Source: Sporosarcina sp. NCCP-2716 | GTDB lineage: Bacteria > Bacillota > Bacilli > Bacillales_A > Planococcaceae | DNA length: 64,000 bases | Direction of reading: 5' to 3' | Assembly: GCF_023707985.1 (NCBI RefSeq) | Contig: NZ_BRCF01000001.1 | Coordinates: 245,967-309,966 of the forward strand | In this document: positions 8,901 through 17,197 of the stretch, one piece after another | How the letters are laid out: each line of letters begins with the position of its first letter | Numbering within the stretch: position 1 is the stretch's first letter | Notes under the pieces: model-generated | What the model was told of the DNA's origin: nothing | What the model saw: the letters and a program-made list of their open reading frames with translations, nothing else | Databases searched by the model: none | Made by a program: the position numbers and the translations under genes

Positions 8901-9531
8901 ATCCTCACTCGGCCCAGTCAATCCGGGCGCCGTGGAAGAATATCGGGAGGTACTGGAACGCCATACATTCTTGTCGGAACAGCGCAGCGACCTGATGGAA
9001 GCGAAGACGACACTGGAAGAAGCGATGTCCGAAATGGATACCGAGATGAAGATGCGGTTCTCCACGACATTCGATGCCGTCCAGCAGCGTTTCCGTACGG
9101 TATTCCGGGAAATGTTCGGCGGCGGGGAAGCTGATCTCGTCCTCACCGAACCGGACAACTTGCTTGAAACAGGTGTCGACATCATCGCTCGGCCTCCGGG
9201 CAAGAAACGGCAGAACCTGAGCCTGCTCTCCGGAGGGGAACGGGCGCTGACCGCGATCACCCTGCTGTTCGCCATCATCGAAGTCCGGCCTGTCCCGTTC
9301 TGTATCCTGGACGAAGTGGAGGCCGCGCTGGACGAGGCGAACGTCACCCGCTACAGCCGCTATTTGAAGAAATTCTCGGAGGATACACAGTTCATCGTCA
9401 TCACCCACCGGAAAGGGACGATGGAAGGGGCGGATGTCCTGTACGGCATCACCATGCAGGAATCCGGCGTCTCCCGTCTGCTGTCAGTCAAACTGTCAGA
9501 AGTGCCGGAAGCCGCGCTGCAAGCAACGTAA
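5968..9531 (+). CDS. smc: Chromosome partition protein SMC
   Basis: SMC forms the core of the ScpAB condensin that organises and separates chromosomes. The 1187-residue protein starts at GTG 5968 with the conserved FLKRLEIIGFKSFA, has Walker A GPNGSGKSN (about 32-40), two long coiled-coil arms rich in Glu, Gln and Arg, a central hinge (about 500-680, with the glycine-rich GGSLTGGGSKG), and the C-terminal signature LSLLSGGERALTA with Walker B FCILDEVEAALD. It sits directly after rnc and before ftsY in one transcript. Confidence 0.97.
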   Translation: MFLKRLEIIGFKSFADKVSIDFVPGVTAVVGPNGSGKSNVIDAIRWVLGEQSAKSLRGSKMQDVIFAGSDSRKPLNFAEVTLVLDNTTGLFPLDYTEISVSRRVFRSGESSFHLNGQVCRLKDINDVFVDSGLGKEAFSIISQGRVDEILNSRPEDRRSVFDEAAGVLKYRMRKKKAEFKLIETDDNLDRILDILKELDDRIEPLAANARAAERHRTLAAELREADVRLLNAEAASMRTELQSYEQQTAVKTAARDDLDKAAAVLEREVAEAKVSLSRLDAEIAELQEQQVTTSSEAEKWEGRRLLSIEKQRNAKERSVRIDDELQAVRRSLELLAAKKSDLTEENGQTTRQLEEKTEEMAGISKKLKRSLAETEQEIDNLKSAYIEVLNKEATVRNELKHIDERLTGEQFSSERSTEQTRELEGKIAELRRQEEEQSAQLGRLSKEMEQIRQQSRQVRSDLQQSESKLAETQSLQQQAVNKRYELQGRLRALKSMEADFSGFYSGVKEVLLAKQAGTLHGVEGAVAELITVDSKHLKAVETALGGAMQHIITATEQHARTAIGHLKKRNSGRATFLPLDVMKARYVPKDVLTRVSGHSHYVGTAEQLAAADPKYRHAISNLLGSTIVASSLDGASEIAKLAGYRYRIVTLDGDVVNAGGSLTGGGSKGQSTVFSRKAELETLTGQLAQLNTSIDAAEKRAGDVKAAMAGYMQSVSDADRKLGELQTAAAQLEGTLRETAFLLRSAESQYDMIERGRAGAEDTASVLSAKRLELQKQQQQLKAEQQDIQASVTSLERLAADRRTEEQSLRERYSELREQTAILREQAAHRSALSAEAGREFEEAQQKLARLEEESSFLAEQEQGEALTPEEIGMKISETANAVEQVKARLSEKRSERALVDRDCTGKEEARKRETDRLAALITELSRLQVLLSRSEVRLESLTERLLDEYGLLPDYDVPDGFEEAEARARVEELKQEISSLGPVNPGAVEEYREVLERHTFLSEQRSDLMEAKTTLEEAMSEMDTEMKMRFSTTFDAVQQRFRTVFREMFGGGEADLVLTEPDNLLETGVDIIARPPGKKRQNLSLLSGGERALTAITLLFAIIEVRPVPFCILDEVEAALDEANVTRYSRYLKKFSEDTQFIVITHRKGTMEGADVLYGITMQESGVSRLLSVKLSEVPEAALQAT

Positions 9532-9555
9532 CTTGACGGAAGGAATGTGAATGGA

Positions 9556-10572
9556 ATGTCATTTTTCAAGAAGATGAAAGAAAAAATTACGGGCACGAAC
9601 GAAGCGGTAACCGGGAAGTTCAAGGAAGGGCTGACCAAGACACGCGATTCGTTCACGTCGAAAGTGAACGACCTCGTCGCCCGTTTCCGCGAAGTGGATG
9701 AGGAGTTCTTCGAAGAACTGGAAGAGGTGCTGCTGCAGGCCGACGTCGGTTTCGAAACAGTCATGGAACTGATCGATCAGCTGAAAGCGGAAGTGAAACG
9801 GAAAAACATCAAGGACACTGCCGGAATCCAGACGGTCATTTCCGAGAAACTCGTCGATATCTACAATGCGCAAGGCGAAAGTGACAACTCCCTGAACATC
9901 CAGGAAGACGGCATCACGGTCATCCTCATGGTCGGTGTGAATGGGGTCGGCAAGACGACGACGATCGGGAAACTGGCATCCCGTCTGCAGAAAGAAGGCA
10001 AAACCGTCATGCTTGCAGCTGGAGATACATTCCGTGCAGGAGCGATCGAACAGCTCGTCGTCTGGGGCGAACGCGCAGGCGTCGAAGTCATCCGCCAGTC
10101 CGAAGGTTCGGATCCTGCCGCTGTCATGTTCGACGCGGTCAATGCCGCGAAGAAACGGGGCGTCGACGTCCTGATCTGTGATACTGCAGGGCGTCTGCAG
10201 AACAAAGTCAACCTCATGAACGAACTGCAGAAAGTCCACCGGGTTATCGGACGCGAAATTGAAGGAGCACCCCACGAAGTACTGCTCGCTCTCGATGCGA
10301 CGACCGGCCAGAACGCGTTGATACAGGCGGAGACGTTCAAGGAAGCGACGGACGTCACAGGAATCGTCCTGACGAAGCTCGACGGCACTGCGAAAGGCGG
10401 TATCGTCCTTGCCATCCGCAACAAGCTGAACATCCCTGTCAAGTTCGTCGGCCTCGGGGAAGGCATCGATGATCTGCAGCCGTTCGATCCCGAGAAATAC
10501 GTCTACGGCCTCTTTGCGGACGGCCTGGAACTGGAAGCGGCGGAAGAGCAGGACACGGAAGAAGACAAGTAA
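9556..10572 (+). CDS. ftsY: FtsY, signal recognition particle receptor
   Basis: FtsY is the membrane-associated GTPase that docks the SRP-ribosome complex at the translocon. The 338-residue protein has a short basic N-terminus, the NG domain with GVNGVGKTTT (P loop), DTAGRLQ and TKLDGTAKGG. It lacks the long acidic A domain of enterobacteria, as expected in Bacillales. ATG 9556 is chosen because GGAAGGA (9538-9544) is then 11 bases away; GTG 9547 would be only two bases from it. Its partner ffh is two genes downstream. Confidence 0.95.
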   Translation: MSFFKKMKEKITGTNEAVTGKFKEGLTKTRDSFTSKVNDLVARFREVDEEFFEELEEVLLQADVGFETVMELIDQLKAEVKRKNIKDTAGIQTVISEKLVDIYNAQGESDNSLNIQEDGITVILMVGVNGVGKTTTIGKLASRLQKEGKTVMLAAGDTFRAGAIEQLVVWGERAGVEVIRQSEGSDPAAVMFDAVNAAKKRGVDVLICDTAGRLQNKVNLMNELQKVHRVIGREIEGAPHEVLLALDATTGQNALIQAETFKEATDVTGIVLTKLDGTAKGGIVLAIRNKLNIPVKFVGLGEGIDDLQPFDPEKYVYGLFADGLELEAAEEQDTEEDK

Positions 10573-10578
10573 AATGCC

Positions 10579-10607
10579 TTGACAGTCCATCCGGCTGCGG
10601 CTACTAT
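10579..10607 (+). promoter_or_regulatory. Promoter of ylxM-ffh
   Basis: A perfect -35 box TTGACA (10579-10584) and TACTAT (10602-10607) are 17 bases apart, in the gap after ftsY and just before the ribosome site GAGGAGG of ylxM. Confidence 0.75.
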
Positions 10608-10635
10608 TTAGGAGAGGTAAGAGGAGGAGTTCCGA

Positions 10636-10968
10636 TTGCTTGAGAAAACGACGCGTGTCAACTTCCTCTTTGATTTTTATCAATCGCTGTTAACGGACAA
10701 ACAACGGATCTATATGGAATTATACTATCTCGATGACCTTTCCCTCGGGGAGATCGCCGAGGAGTACCATGTATCGAGACAGGCGGTGTATGACAACGTG
10801 CGCCGGACGGAAGCGATGCTGGAAGATTACGAAGCGAAGCTCATGCTGTTTGAGAAATTCAAGCAGCGGACAGAAGTGATCGACCGTCTGGAACAGCATC
10901 TGTCTGACGGACAGGCGCTGACTGCGGAAGCGGCCAGCCTGCTCCGGCAAATACAAGAACACGACTAA
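10636..10968 (+). CDS. ylxM: YlxM, putative SRP-associated helix-turn-helix protein
   Basis: YlxM-family proteins are about 110 residues, always encoded next to ffh and thought to assist or regulate SRP; the exact role is not settled. This one has 110 residues and an N-terminal sigma-70 region-4-like helix-turn-helix ([23 protein letters not shown], about 34-56) followed by a helical tail. The start is TTG 10636 after GAGGAGG. It ends 13 bases before ffh, whose ribosome site lies in the gap. It has its own sigma-A promoter. Confidence 0.93.
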   Translation: MLEKTTRVNFLFDFYQSLLTDKQRIYMELYYLDDLSLGEIAEEYHVSRQAVYDNVRRTEAMLEDYEAKLMLFEKFKQRTEVIDRLEQHLSDGQALTAEAASLLRQIQEHD

Positions 10969-10981
10969 GGAGGCTCTATGC

Positions 10982-12337
10982 ATGGCATTTGAAGGATTGG
11001 CAGAGCGCCTGCAAGGGACGCTTCAGAAGATTACAGGCAAGGGCAAGATCAGCGAAGCTGACGTCAAGGAGATGATGAGGGAAGTCCGTTTCGCTCTCAT
11101 CGAAGCCGACGTCAACTTGAAAGTCGTCAAAGAATTCGTCAAGACGGTCAGTGAACGCTCCATCGGGCAGGACGTCATGAAGAGCCTGACACCGGGCCAG
11201 CAGGTCGTCAAGATCGTCAAGGACGAACTGACGAAACTGATGGGTGAAGAGCAGTCGGGCATCCAATTCGCCCGCAAATCACCGACCGTCATCATGATGG
11301 TCGGACTGCAGGGAGCCGGGAAAACGACGACCTCCGGGAAACTCGCCAACTCGCTCCGGAAGCGGAACAACAAAAAACCGCTTCTCGTTGCAGCGGACGT
11401 CTACCGGCCGGCAGCGGTCCAGCAGCTCGAGACGATCGGCAAGCAGCTGACGATCCCGGTATTCTCCCTCGGCACCGACGTGTCACCTGTCGAAATCGTC
11501 CGGCAGGCGCTTGAAAAGGCGGACGAAGACCATAACGACGTCGTCATCATCGATACGGCGGGACGTCTGCACATCGACGAGACGCTCATGCAGGAACTGA
11601 AGGACATCCGCGAACTCGCTTCGCCGGATGAAACCTTCCTCGTCGTCGATGCGATGACAGGGCAGGACGCGGTCAACGTCGCGAAGAACTTCGACGACGC
11701 GATCGGCATCACAGGGGTCGCCTTGACGAAACTGGACGGCGATACACGGGGCGGGGCGGCGCTGTCGATCCGCTCGGTGACCCAAAAGCCGATCAAGTAT
11801 GTCGGTATGGGCGAGAAGATGGATGCGCTTGAACCATTCCACCCGGAGCGCATGGCTTCACGGATCCTCGGCATGGGGGATGTCATGTCCCTCATCGAGA
11901 AAGCCCAGGAGAATGTCGATGAAGAGAAAGCCCGCGATCTCGAGCAGAAACTGCGAACGCAGACCTTCACGCTCGACGATTTCCTCGATCAGCTCCAACA
12001 GGTGAAGAAGATGGGCCCGCTCGACGAAATCCTGAAGATGATGCCCGGCTTCAACAAGATCAAAGGGCTGGAAAACGCGCAAGTGGACGAGAGCCAGATG
12101 GGGAAAGTCGAAGCTGTCATCTATTCGATGACGACGCAGGAGCGCGCCACCCCGGAAATGATCAACGCCAGCCGCAAGAAACGCATCGCCAAAGGATCGG
12201 GGACGTCGATCCAGGAAGTGAACCGTCTGCTGAAGCAATTCGAAGAGATGAAGAAAATGGTGAAGCAGATGACAGGCGCGCAGTCGAAAGGAAAAAAGAA
12301 GATGAAATTCCCGGGAATGGATGCATTTTTCAAGTAA
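10982..12337 (+). CDS. ffh: Ffh, signal recognition particle protein (SRP54)
   Basis: Ffh binds signal sequences of nascent membrane and secreted proteins and delivers them to FtsY. The 451-residue protein shows the N domain, the GTPase domain with GLQGAGKTTTSGKLA (about 102-116), DTAGRLH and TKLDGDTRGGAA, and a methionine-rich M domain from about residue 300 with the RNA-binding GSGTSIQEVNRLLKQF near 405. The ATG at 10982 follows AAGGAGG. It pairs with FtsY encoded upstream. Confidence 0.97.
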   Translation: MAFEGLAERLQGTLQKITGKGKISEADVKEMMREVRFALIEADVNLKVVKEFVKTVSERSIGQDVMKSLTPGQQVVKIVKDELTKLMGEEQSGIQFARKSPTVIMMVGLQGAGKTTTSGKLANSLRKRNNKKPLLVAADVYRPAAVQQLETIGKQLTIPVFSLGTDVSPVEIVRQALEKADEDHNDVVIIDTAGRLHIDETLMQELKDIRELASPDETFLVVDAMTGQDAVNVAKNFDDAIGITGVALTKLDGDTRGGAALSIRSVTQKPIKYVGMGEKMDALEPFHPERMASRILGMGDVMSLIEKAQENVDEEKARDLEQKLRTQTFTLDDFLDQLQQVKKMGPLDEILKMMPGFNKIKGLENAQVDESQMGKVEAVIYSMTTQERATPEMINASRKKRIAKGSGTSIQEVNRLLKQFEEMKKMVKQMTGAQSKGKKKMKFPGMDAFFK

Positions 12338-12372
12338 TCCGCGAGGAAATTTCAGGTGTTAAGAAAAAACAC

Positions 12373-12401
12373 TTTACAAACACCGAGAAGGTTGATAATA
12401 T
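12373..12401 (+). promoter_or_regulatory. Promoter of rpsP
   Basis: TTTACA (12373-12378) and TAATAT (12396-12401), 17 bases apart; an overlapping GATAAT at 12394 is a second possible -10 box. The region is clearly richer in A and T than its surroundings. Confidence 0.6.
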
Positions 12402-12439
12402 ACTATCTTGTGTGAAACTATTCGGAGGTGCAACAAAAC

Positions 12440-12712
12440 ATGTCAGTTAAAATTCGTCTTAAACGTATGGGTGCCAAGAAGACACCTTTCTATCGTATCG
12501 TAGTTGCCGATTCACGTTCACCGCGTGACGGTCGTCAAATCGAAACAGTCGGTACTTACAACCCGCTTACAAAGCCGGCTGAAGTCAAAATCGACGAAGC
12601 AAAAGTACTGGACTGGATGCAAAAAGGCGCGAAGCCGTCAGACACAGTCCGCAACTTGTTCTCTGAACAAGGTATCATGGAGAAATTCCATAACGCAAAA
12701 CACGGTAAGTAA
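12440..12712 (+). CDS. rpsP: 30S ribosomal protein S16
   Basis: S16 is a small-subunit assembly protein binding 16S rRNA. The 90 residues match the family from the start [14 protein letters not shown], which fixes ATG 12440 behind GGAGGTG rather than an in-frame upstream codon at 12428. Codon choice leans to A/T-ending and preferred codons compared with neighbours, as usual for highly expressed genes. It is followed by khpA in the same unit. Confidence 0.97.
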   Translation: MSVKIRLKRMGAKKTPFYRIVVADSRSPRDGRQIETVGTYNPLTKPAEVKIDEAKVLDWMQKGAKPSDTVRNLFSEQGIMEKFHNAKHGK

Positions 12713-12727
12713 TCAGGAGGTGTGCTC

Positions 12728-12961
12728 ATGGAGCAGCTGATCCAGACAATCGTAAAGCCGTTGGTCGATCATCCGCAAGCGGTCCAGATCGCTAAGGATG
12801 AGCAGGACACCCGGATTGCCTACAAACTTTCCGTCCACCCCGACGATATGGGGAAGATCATCGGAAAGCAGGGCCGTGTCGCGAGTGCGATACGGACAAT
12901 TGTGACATCAGCTGCAGGCAGCCACCGCGGTAAACGGGTTTACCTCGATATCGTCGATTGA
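12728..12961 (+). CDS. khpA: KhpA, KH-domain RNA-binding protein (YlqC)
   Basis: KhpA proteins are about 76-residue single KH domains that bind RNA, often together with KhpB/Jag, and affect cell length and division in other Firmicutes. This one has 77 residues with the KH signature GKIIGKQGRVASAIRTI (about 43-59). ATG 12728 follows AGGAGGTG. In B. subtilis ylqD comes next, but here a terminator follows and no ylqD is present before rimM. Confidence 0.94.
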   Translation: MEQLIQTIVKPLVDHPQAVQIAKDEQDTRIAYKLSVHPDDMGKIIGKQGRVASAIRTIVTSAAGSHRGKRVYLDIVD

Positions 12962-12971
12962 CACTGTGCAG

Positions 12972-12999
12972 AAGGAGGAGCCTCGGTTCCTCCTTTTTT
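12972..12999 (+). terminator. Terminator after rpsP-khpA
   Basis: AAGGAGGA (12972-12979) pairs with TCCTCCTT (12988-12995) around an 8-base loop, followed by six T. Confidence 0.85.
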
Positions 13000-13053
13000 C
13001 TATAGGGCCGGCAGAGCCGGAAACGACTACCGTACAAAGGAAGGGATTGGCCC

Positions 13054-13569
13054 ATGCAATGGTTTAACGTTGGAGAACTTGTCAACACACACGGCGTACA
13101 GGGAGAAGTCCGTGTCCTCTCCCGCACTGACTTCCCGGAGGAACGGTTTGCGGTCGGCAGCGAACTGTCGCTGTTCATGCCGAATGAAAACAAGCCTGTC
13201 CAGTTGAAGATCGCAAGCTCACGCCGCCATAAGAATTTCTATCTGCTCACATTCGAGAACCACTTCAACCTCAGCCATGTCGAGAAGTACAAGAGCGGCA
13301 TGCTGAAGATATCGGAAAAACAGCTCAGTGATCTGGAAGAGAACGAATTCTATTACCATGAGATCATCGGCTGCAAGGTCGTGTCACTTGAAGGCGAGAC
13401 GATCGGCACAGTGACGGAAATCCTCGAGACCGGCGCGAACGACGTATGGACGGTCACCCCGGAAACGGGCAAGCCGCACTACATTCCGTACATCGAAGAC
13501 ATCGTCAAGGACATCGACATCCCGAACAAGACGATCACGATCGACGTCATGGAAGGCCTCCTGTCATGA
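13054..13569 (+). CDS. rimM: RimM, 16S rRNA processing factor
   Basis: RimM helps mature the 30S head and binds S19. The 171-residue protein has the N-terminal beta-barrel ([16 protein letters not shown], residues 6-21) and a C-terminal PRC barrel with the motif [13 protein letters not shown] near 94 and [16 protein letters not shown] near 140. It begins at ATG 13054 after AAAGGAAGG and overlaps trmD by four bases, the usual pairing. Confidence 0.96.
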   Translation: MQWFNVGELVNTHGVQGEVRVLSRTDFPEERFAVGSELSLFMPNENKPVQLKIASSRRHKNFYLLTFENHFNLSHVEKYKSGMLKISEKQLSDLEENEFYYHEIIGCKVVSLEGETIGTVTEILETGANDVWTVTPETGKPHYIPYIEDIVKDIDIPNKTITIDVMEGLLS

Positions 13570-14303
13570 TGAACGTCCATGTCCTCTCCCTGTTCCCGGA
13601 AATGTTCGAAGGGGTGTTCAACACCTCGATGCTGAAAAAAGCACAGGAGAACGGCGCTGTAGAACTTTCGGTCACGGACTTCCGGGACTACTCGGAGAAC
13701 AAGCACCGGAAAGTCGATGATTATCCGTATGGCGGAGGTGCCGGCATGGTGCTTAAGCCCGAGCCGCTTTTCAATGCTGTCCAAGCGGTGACCGGCGCAG
13801 CCGGCAAGCCGCCTCGCGTCATCCTCATGTGTCCGCAGGGCGAACGTTTCAGCCAGGCGAAGGCGGAGGAGCTGGCTGCGGAAGAGCAGCTCGTCTTCAT
13901 CTGCGGCCATTACGAAGGGTACGATGAGCGGATCCGTGAGCACCTGGTGACGGACGAGCTGTCCATCGGCGACTTCGTGCTGACAGGCGGGGAGCTGGCG
14001 GCGATGACGATGATCGACAGCGTCGTCCGCCTGCTTCCGGGCGTCCTCGGCAACGAAGCCTCCCCCGTGGAAGATTCGTTCTCGACAGGCCTGCTCGAGC
14101 ATCCGCAGTACACCCGTCCGGCGGTCTATGAAGGCATGGCGGTGCCGGATGTGCTGCTGTCCGGCAACCATGCCGAAATCGAGAAATGGCGGACGGAACA
14201 GTCCCTGAAGCGCACATTGGAACGCCGTCCGGACCTGCTTGAATCGTATCCCCTCACCGCGGAGCAGAAAAAAGTGCTGGACCGGCTCAGATCCCGCAAC
14301 TAG
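13566..14303 (+). CDS. trmD: TrmD, tRNA (guanine-37-N1)-methyltransferase
   Basis: TrmD methylates G37 of tRNAs reading CNN-type codons, using S-adenosylmethionine, to prevent frameshifting. It is a SPOUT enzyme; the knot region holds [15 protein letters not shown] (about 56-70) and [11 protein letters not shown] (about 132-142). ATG 13566 overlaps the rimM stop as ATGA; an ATG at 13569 is an equal alternative. The frame is open further upstream into rimM, but that part is not homologous to TrmD. The length, 245 residues, is normal. Confidence 0.96.
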   Translation: MMNVHVLSLFPEMFEGVFNTSMLKKAQENGAVELSVTDFRDYSENKHRKVDDYPYGGGAGMVLKPEPLFNAVQAVTGAAGKPPRVILMCPQGERFSQAKAEELAAEEQLVFICGHYEGYDERIREHLVTDELSIGDFVLTGGELAAMTMIDSVVRLLPGVLGNEASPVEDSFSTGLLEHPQYTRPAVYEGMAVPDVLLSGNHAEIEKWRTEQSLKRTLERRPDLLESYPLTAEQKKVLDRLRSRN

Positions 14304-14306
14304 CGG

Positions 14307-14335
14307 TTGCGGAAACCGGGCAGTTATGCTACTAT
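14307..14335 (+). promoter_or_regulatory. Promoter of rplS
   Basis: TTGCGG (14307-14312) and TACTAT (14330-14335) with a 17-base spacer, immediately after the trmD stop. Confidence 0.55.
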
Positions 14336-14340
14336 GATAT

Positions 14341-14427
14341 ACGTGCTACTATGTGAGCACATACTTAACTGATGTTCCGCTGCAGCCGAACGAGCTGTAT
14401 GAGCCTCTAAGGATAGGAGAGATTATC
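14341..14427 (+). promoter_or_regulatory. Structured rplS leader, candidate L19 leader RNA
   Basis: The leader of about 85 bases has at least two hairpins: GTGCT (14343-14347) with AGCAC (14356-14360), and GTTCCGC (14374-14380) with GCCGAAC (14385-14391). Firmicutes are known to carry an L19 autoregulatory leader at this place. I could not check the consensus, so the assignment rests on position and the visible hairpins. Confidence 0.45.
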
Positions 14428-14772
14428 ATGCAACAACTTATTGCAGATATTACAAAAGACCAGCTGAAAAGCGATCTGCCGGCATTCCGTCCGGGAGACA
14501 CTGTGCGCCTGCACGTGAAGATCGTCGAGGGCACGCGTGAGCGTATCCAGCTGTTTGAAGGTGTCGTCATCAAACGCCGCGGAGGCGGAATCAGTGAAAC
14601 ATTCACAGTCCGTAAAATCTCCAACGGTGTCGGCGTAGAGCGTACATTCCCTGTACACACACCGAAAATCGCAAAACTTGAAGTGACTCGCCGTGGTAAA
14701 GTACGCCGTGCGAAACTGTACTACCTTCGCAACCTGCGCGGAAAAGCTGCCCGTATCAAAGAACTTCGATAA
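14428..14772 (+). CDS. rplS: 50S ribosomal protein L19
   Basis: L19 sits at the interface of the two ribosomal subunits. The 114 residues begin [13 protein letters not shown] and contain [16 protein letters not shown] and the conserved [16 protein letters not shown]; the end [12 protein letters not shown] is typical. ATG 14428 follows AAGGATAGGAGA; an upstream in-frame ATG at 14353 lies inside the leader and is rejected. The gene is flanked by its own promoter and terminator. Confidence 0.97.
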   Translation: MQQLIADITKDQLKSDLPAFRPGDTVRLHVKIVEGTRERIQLFEGVVIKRRGGGISETFTVRKISNGVGVERTFPVHTPKIAKLEVTRRGKVRRAKLYYLRNLRGKAARIKELR

Positions 14773-14785
14773 GCATAACAAGATC

Positions 14786-14817
14786 AGGAGACCGTTCACA
14801 CGGCCTCCTTTCTTTTT
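14786..14817 (+). terminator. Terminator after rplS
   Basis: AGGAG and CCGT (14786-14795) pair with ACGG (14800-14803) and CTCCT (14805-14809); a T-rich run follows to 14817. Confidence 0.85.
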
Positions 14818-14845
14818 GCCTCCAAGCGGCTTTACCTGATACAAT
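14816..14845 (+). promoter_or_regulatory. Candidate promoter of the signal peptidase gene
   Basis: TTGCCT (14816-14821) is 18 bases from TACAAT (14840-14845), and TGA directly before it forms an extended -10. It begins within the T-run of the rplS terminator. Confidence 0.5.
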
Positions 14846-14874
14846 CGAAGTACTAGACTGCAGGAGGATGAGGC

Positions 14875-15432
14875 ATGAACGAGCAAGAGGAGAAAAGTGA
14901 AACATTTGAATGGGTGAAAGCGCTTCTAATCGCATTTGGAATCGCTGCGATCATTCGGCTGTTCGTTTTCACACCGATTGTAGTCGACGGTATATCCATG
15001 ATGCCGACGCTTGTGGACGGCGACAAGATGATCGTCAACAAGATCAGCTATACGGTCGGCAAACCGGATCACTTCGACATTGTTGTATTCCATGCACCGG
15101 AAAAGAAAGACTACATCAAACGCGTCATCGGGCTGCCGGGAGACGAAATCGAGTATGCGGATGACGTTCTGTATATTAACGGAGTTGCACAGAAGGAACC
15201 ATATCTGGATGCGTACAAAAAGGAACTTGCAGAAGGGACACTGACGGAGGACTTCACGCTTGAAGAGAAGATCGGAAGCCGCAGTGTACCGGAAGGGCAT
15301 GTGTTCGTCATGGGGGACAACCGCCGGAAAAGCAGGGATTCCCGTCACATCGGCGTAGTCAGCACCGATGACATCATAGGAACGACAAAATTCGTTTTCT
15401 GGCCGATCAAAGACTTCGGACCAGTGGAATAG
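14875..15432 (+). CDS. sipS: Type I signal peptidase
   Basis: Signal peptidase I removes signal peptides from secreted proteins on the outer side of the membrane. The 185-residue protein has one N-terminal membrane segment (about 15-37), the nucleophile Ser41 in ISMMPT, the general base Lys82 in [11 protein letters not shown], and the box GHVFVMGDN near 143. It has the short single-anchor form typical of B. subtilis SipS/SipT. Its place between rplS and rbgA differs from the B. subtilis order but is common in other Bacillales. Which sip paralogue it equals is uncertain. Confidence 0.93.
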   Translation: MNEQEEKSETFEWVKALLIAFGIAAIIRLFVFTPIVVDGISMMPTLVDGDKMIVNKISYTVGKPDHFDIVVFHAPEKKDYIKRVIGLPGDEIEYADDVLYINGVAQKEPYLDAYKKELAEGTLTEDFTLEEKIGSRSVPEGHVFVMGDNRRKSRDSRHIGVVSTDDIIGTTKFVFWPIKDFGPVE

Positions 15433-15448
15433 AAGGCAGGGATCACAA

Positions 15449-16303
15449 ATGGCTATACAATGGTTTCCCGGACATATGGCAAAAGCAAGAAGAGAAGTGA
15501 CCGAACAGCTGAAACTCGTCGATATCGTATTCGAATTAGTGGATGCCAGGCTTCCGTTGTCATCGCGGAATCCGATGATCGACGAAGTGATCCACCAGAA
15601 GCCGCGGCTCCTCATCCTCAACAAGATGGACTTGGCGGATGAGCACGAGACGGCTCGATGGATCCGGTATTTCGATGAAAAGGGCATCCAGGCGATCGCC
15701 ATCAACTCCTTTGAAGGAAAAGGGCTCCAGGCGGTCACCAAAGCAGCAAAAGAAGTGCTGGCCCCTAAAATCGAACGGATGAAGAAGCGCGGTATCCGGC
15801 CGGGCGCCATCCGTGCGATGATCGTCGGCATCCCGAACGTCGGCAAATCGACGCTCATCAACCGGCTCGCGAAGAAAAACATCGCGAAAACTGGCAATAA
15901 GCCGGGCGTCACGAAAGCCCAGCAATGGATCAAATACGAAAAAGAGCTCGAACTCCTTGATACACCGGGGATCCTCTGGCCGAAATTCGAAGATCCGGAG
16001 ACCGGTCTGAAACTCGCCTTGACCGGCGCCATCAAAGATACGATCGTCAACATGGAAGAACTGGCCATGTACGGACTGCGGTTCCTCTCGGCTCATTATC
16101 CGGAGCGGCTGGAAGAGCGGTACGGGTTCGCAGCGGTCGATGAAAAGACGCGTGAGCTGTTCGACACGGTCGGTGCCCGCAGGAAAGCGTATGCTGCCGG
16201 CGGGGAGATCGATTATGACAAAGTGGCAGAGTTGATCGTCCAGGACGTCAGGAGCGGCAATTTCGGCCGTCTGACATTCGATTGGACAACTGAACAGGAA
16301 TAA
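15449..16303 (+). CDS. rbgA: RbgA, ribosome biogenesis GTPase (YlqF)
   Basis: RbgA is an essential GTPase for late assembly of the 50S subunit. It is circularly permuted: NKMD (G4, about 58-61) comes before the P loop GIPNVGKST (about 127-135) and DTPG (about 171-174). The N-terminus [16 protein letters not shown] is highly conserved. The 284 residues match B. subtilis. The gene lies 16 bases after the signal peptidase gene and ends at a strong terminator. Confidence 0.97.
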   Translation: MAIQWFPGHMAKARREVTEQLKLVDIVFELVDARLPLSSRNPMIDEVIHQKPRLLILNKMDLADEHETARWIRYFDEKGIQAIAINSFEGKGLQAVTKAAKEVLAPKIERMKKRGIRPGAIRAMIVGIPNVGKSTLINRLAKKNIAKTGNKPGVTKAQQWIKYEKELELLDTPGILWPKFEDPETGLKLALTGAIKDTIVNMEELAMYGLRFLSAHYPERLEERYGFAAVDEKTRELFDTVGARRKAYAAGGEIDYDKVAELIVQDVRSGNFGRLTFDWTTEQE

Positions 16304-16309
16304 GGGAAG

Positions 16310-16345
16310 GCCGGAGCCGGCACGAGACACCGGCTCCGGCTTTTT
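16310..16345 (+). terminator. Terminator after rbgA
   Basis: A perfect 11-bp GC-rich stem, GCCGGAGCCGG (16310-16320) with CCGGCTCCGGC (16330-16340), followed by five T. Confidence 0.9.
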
Positions 16346-16414
16346 ACATATCGAAACGAACGGAAAAGAACCGATAACAACAGTATGGAAGTAATACAGA
16401 CAGAAGGTGAGCGC

Positions 16415-17197
16415 GTGAAGACGATACAACTGATAAAGGAAGAACTGAAGGCGGCCGCAGAGCCGGCACACTGGATGGATGAATTGGAACACGATCCGCG
16501 ATCGGGTGTGCAGCAGGCGCTGAAATCGTGGCGGCGGGCATACGAAAAGAGATGCGTTCAGATCAGCCGCCACCGGGACAAAGTGCAGTTCGACCTGTCA
16601 TACGCACCGTTTTCCGGAGCTCTCGGGGCCGGGACGGACGAAGCGGGCAGGGGACCGCTCGCCGGCCCTGTCGTGACAGCCGCTGTCATCCTGCCGGCGG
16701 ATACCGATATGCTCATCGGGCTCGATGATTCGAAACAGATCTCCATCCGGGAACGGGAGCGTCTGGCAGACTTGATCCGTCAGGCGGCTGTCGCATGGTC
16801 GGTCCATATCCAGCCTGCGGAGCGGATCGACGAAGTGAACATTTACGCAGCCACCCGGGAGTCGATGGAACAATCCATCTATACACTGTCCGTCAAACCG
16901 GATTACGTCATGGCGGATGCGATGCCGCTTTCGGTCGGCTGCCCCTCGGCCTCCATCGTCAAAGGCGACGCACAGAGCCTCGCCATCGCTGCTGCCTCGA
17001 TCCTCGCAAAAACAACACGGGACCGGCTGATGACGGACCTGCATAGCGAGTATCCGATGTACGGGTTCGACAAGCATGCAGGCTACGGCACTAGGGAGCA
17101 CGTGGAGGCCCTTCGGCAGCACGGTCCGTGTCCGCACCACAGGAAGACGTTCGAGCCTGTCAAAACGATGCTTGCAGGAAAGGAGGAGGACCGATGA
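16415..17197 (+). CDS. rnhB: Ribonuclease HII
   Basis: RNase HII cleaves RNA in RNA-DNA hybrids and removes single misincorporated ribonucleotides. The catalytic core begins at GTDEAGRGPLAGPVV (about residue 72) and includes VKPDYVMADAM and the Asp/Glu set of the family. GTG 16415 is chosen because AAGGTGA lies just upstream and the N-terminus then aligns with B. subtilis; an ATG at 16385 without a clear ribosome site would add ten residues. The product has 260 residues. The stop overlaps the ylqG start. Confidence 0.94.
   Translation: MKTIQLIKEELKAAAEPAHWMDELEHDPRSGVQQALKSWRRAYEKRCVQISRHRDKVQFDLSYAPFSGALGAGTDEAGRGPLAGPVVTAAVILPADTDMLIGLDDSKQISIRERERLADLIRQAAVAWSVHIQPAERIDEVNIYAATRESMEQSIYTLSVKPDYVMADAMPLSVGCPSASIVKGDAQSLAIAAASILAKTTRDRLMTDLHSEYPMYGFDKHAGYGTREHVEALRQHGPCPHHRKTFEPVKTMLAGKEEDR

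Noticed and set aside
9559..10683. Open frame of 374 codons on the - strand over ftsY
   Set aside because: Antisense shadow of ftsY that also crosses the ylxM promoter; no motif.
14926..16068. Open frame of 380 codons on the - strand across the signal peptidase gene and rbgA
   Set aside because: It covers two well-identified + strand genes and their junction, and its composition is that of an antisense shadow.
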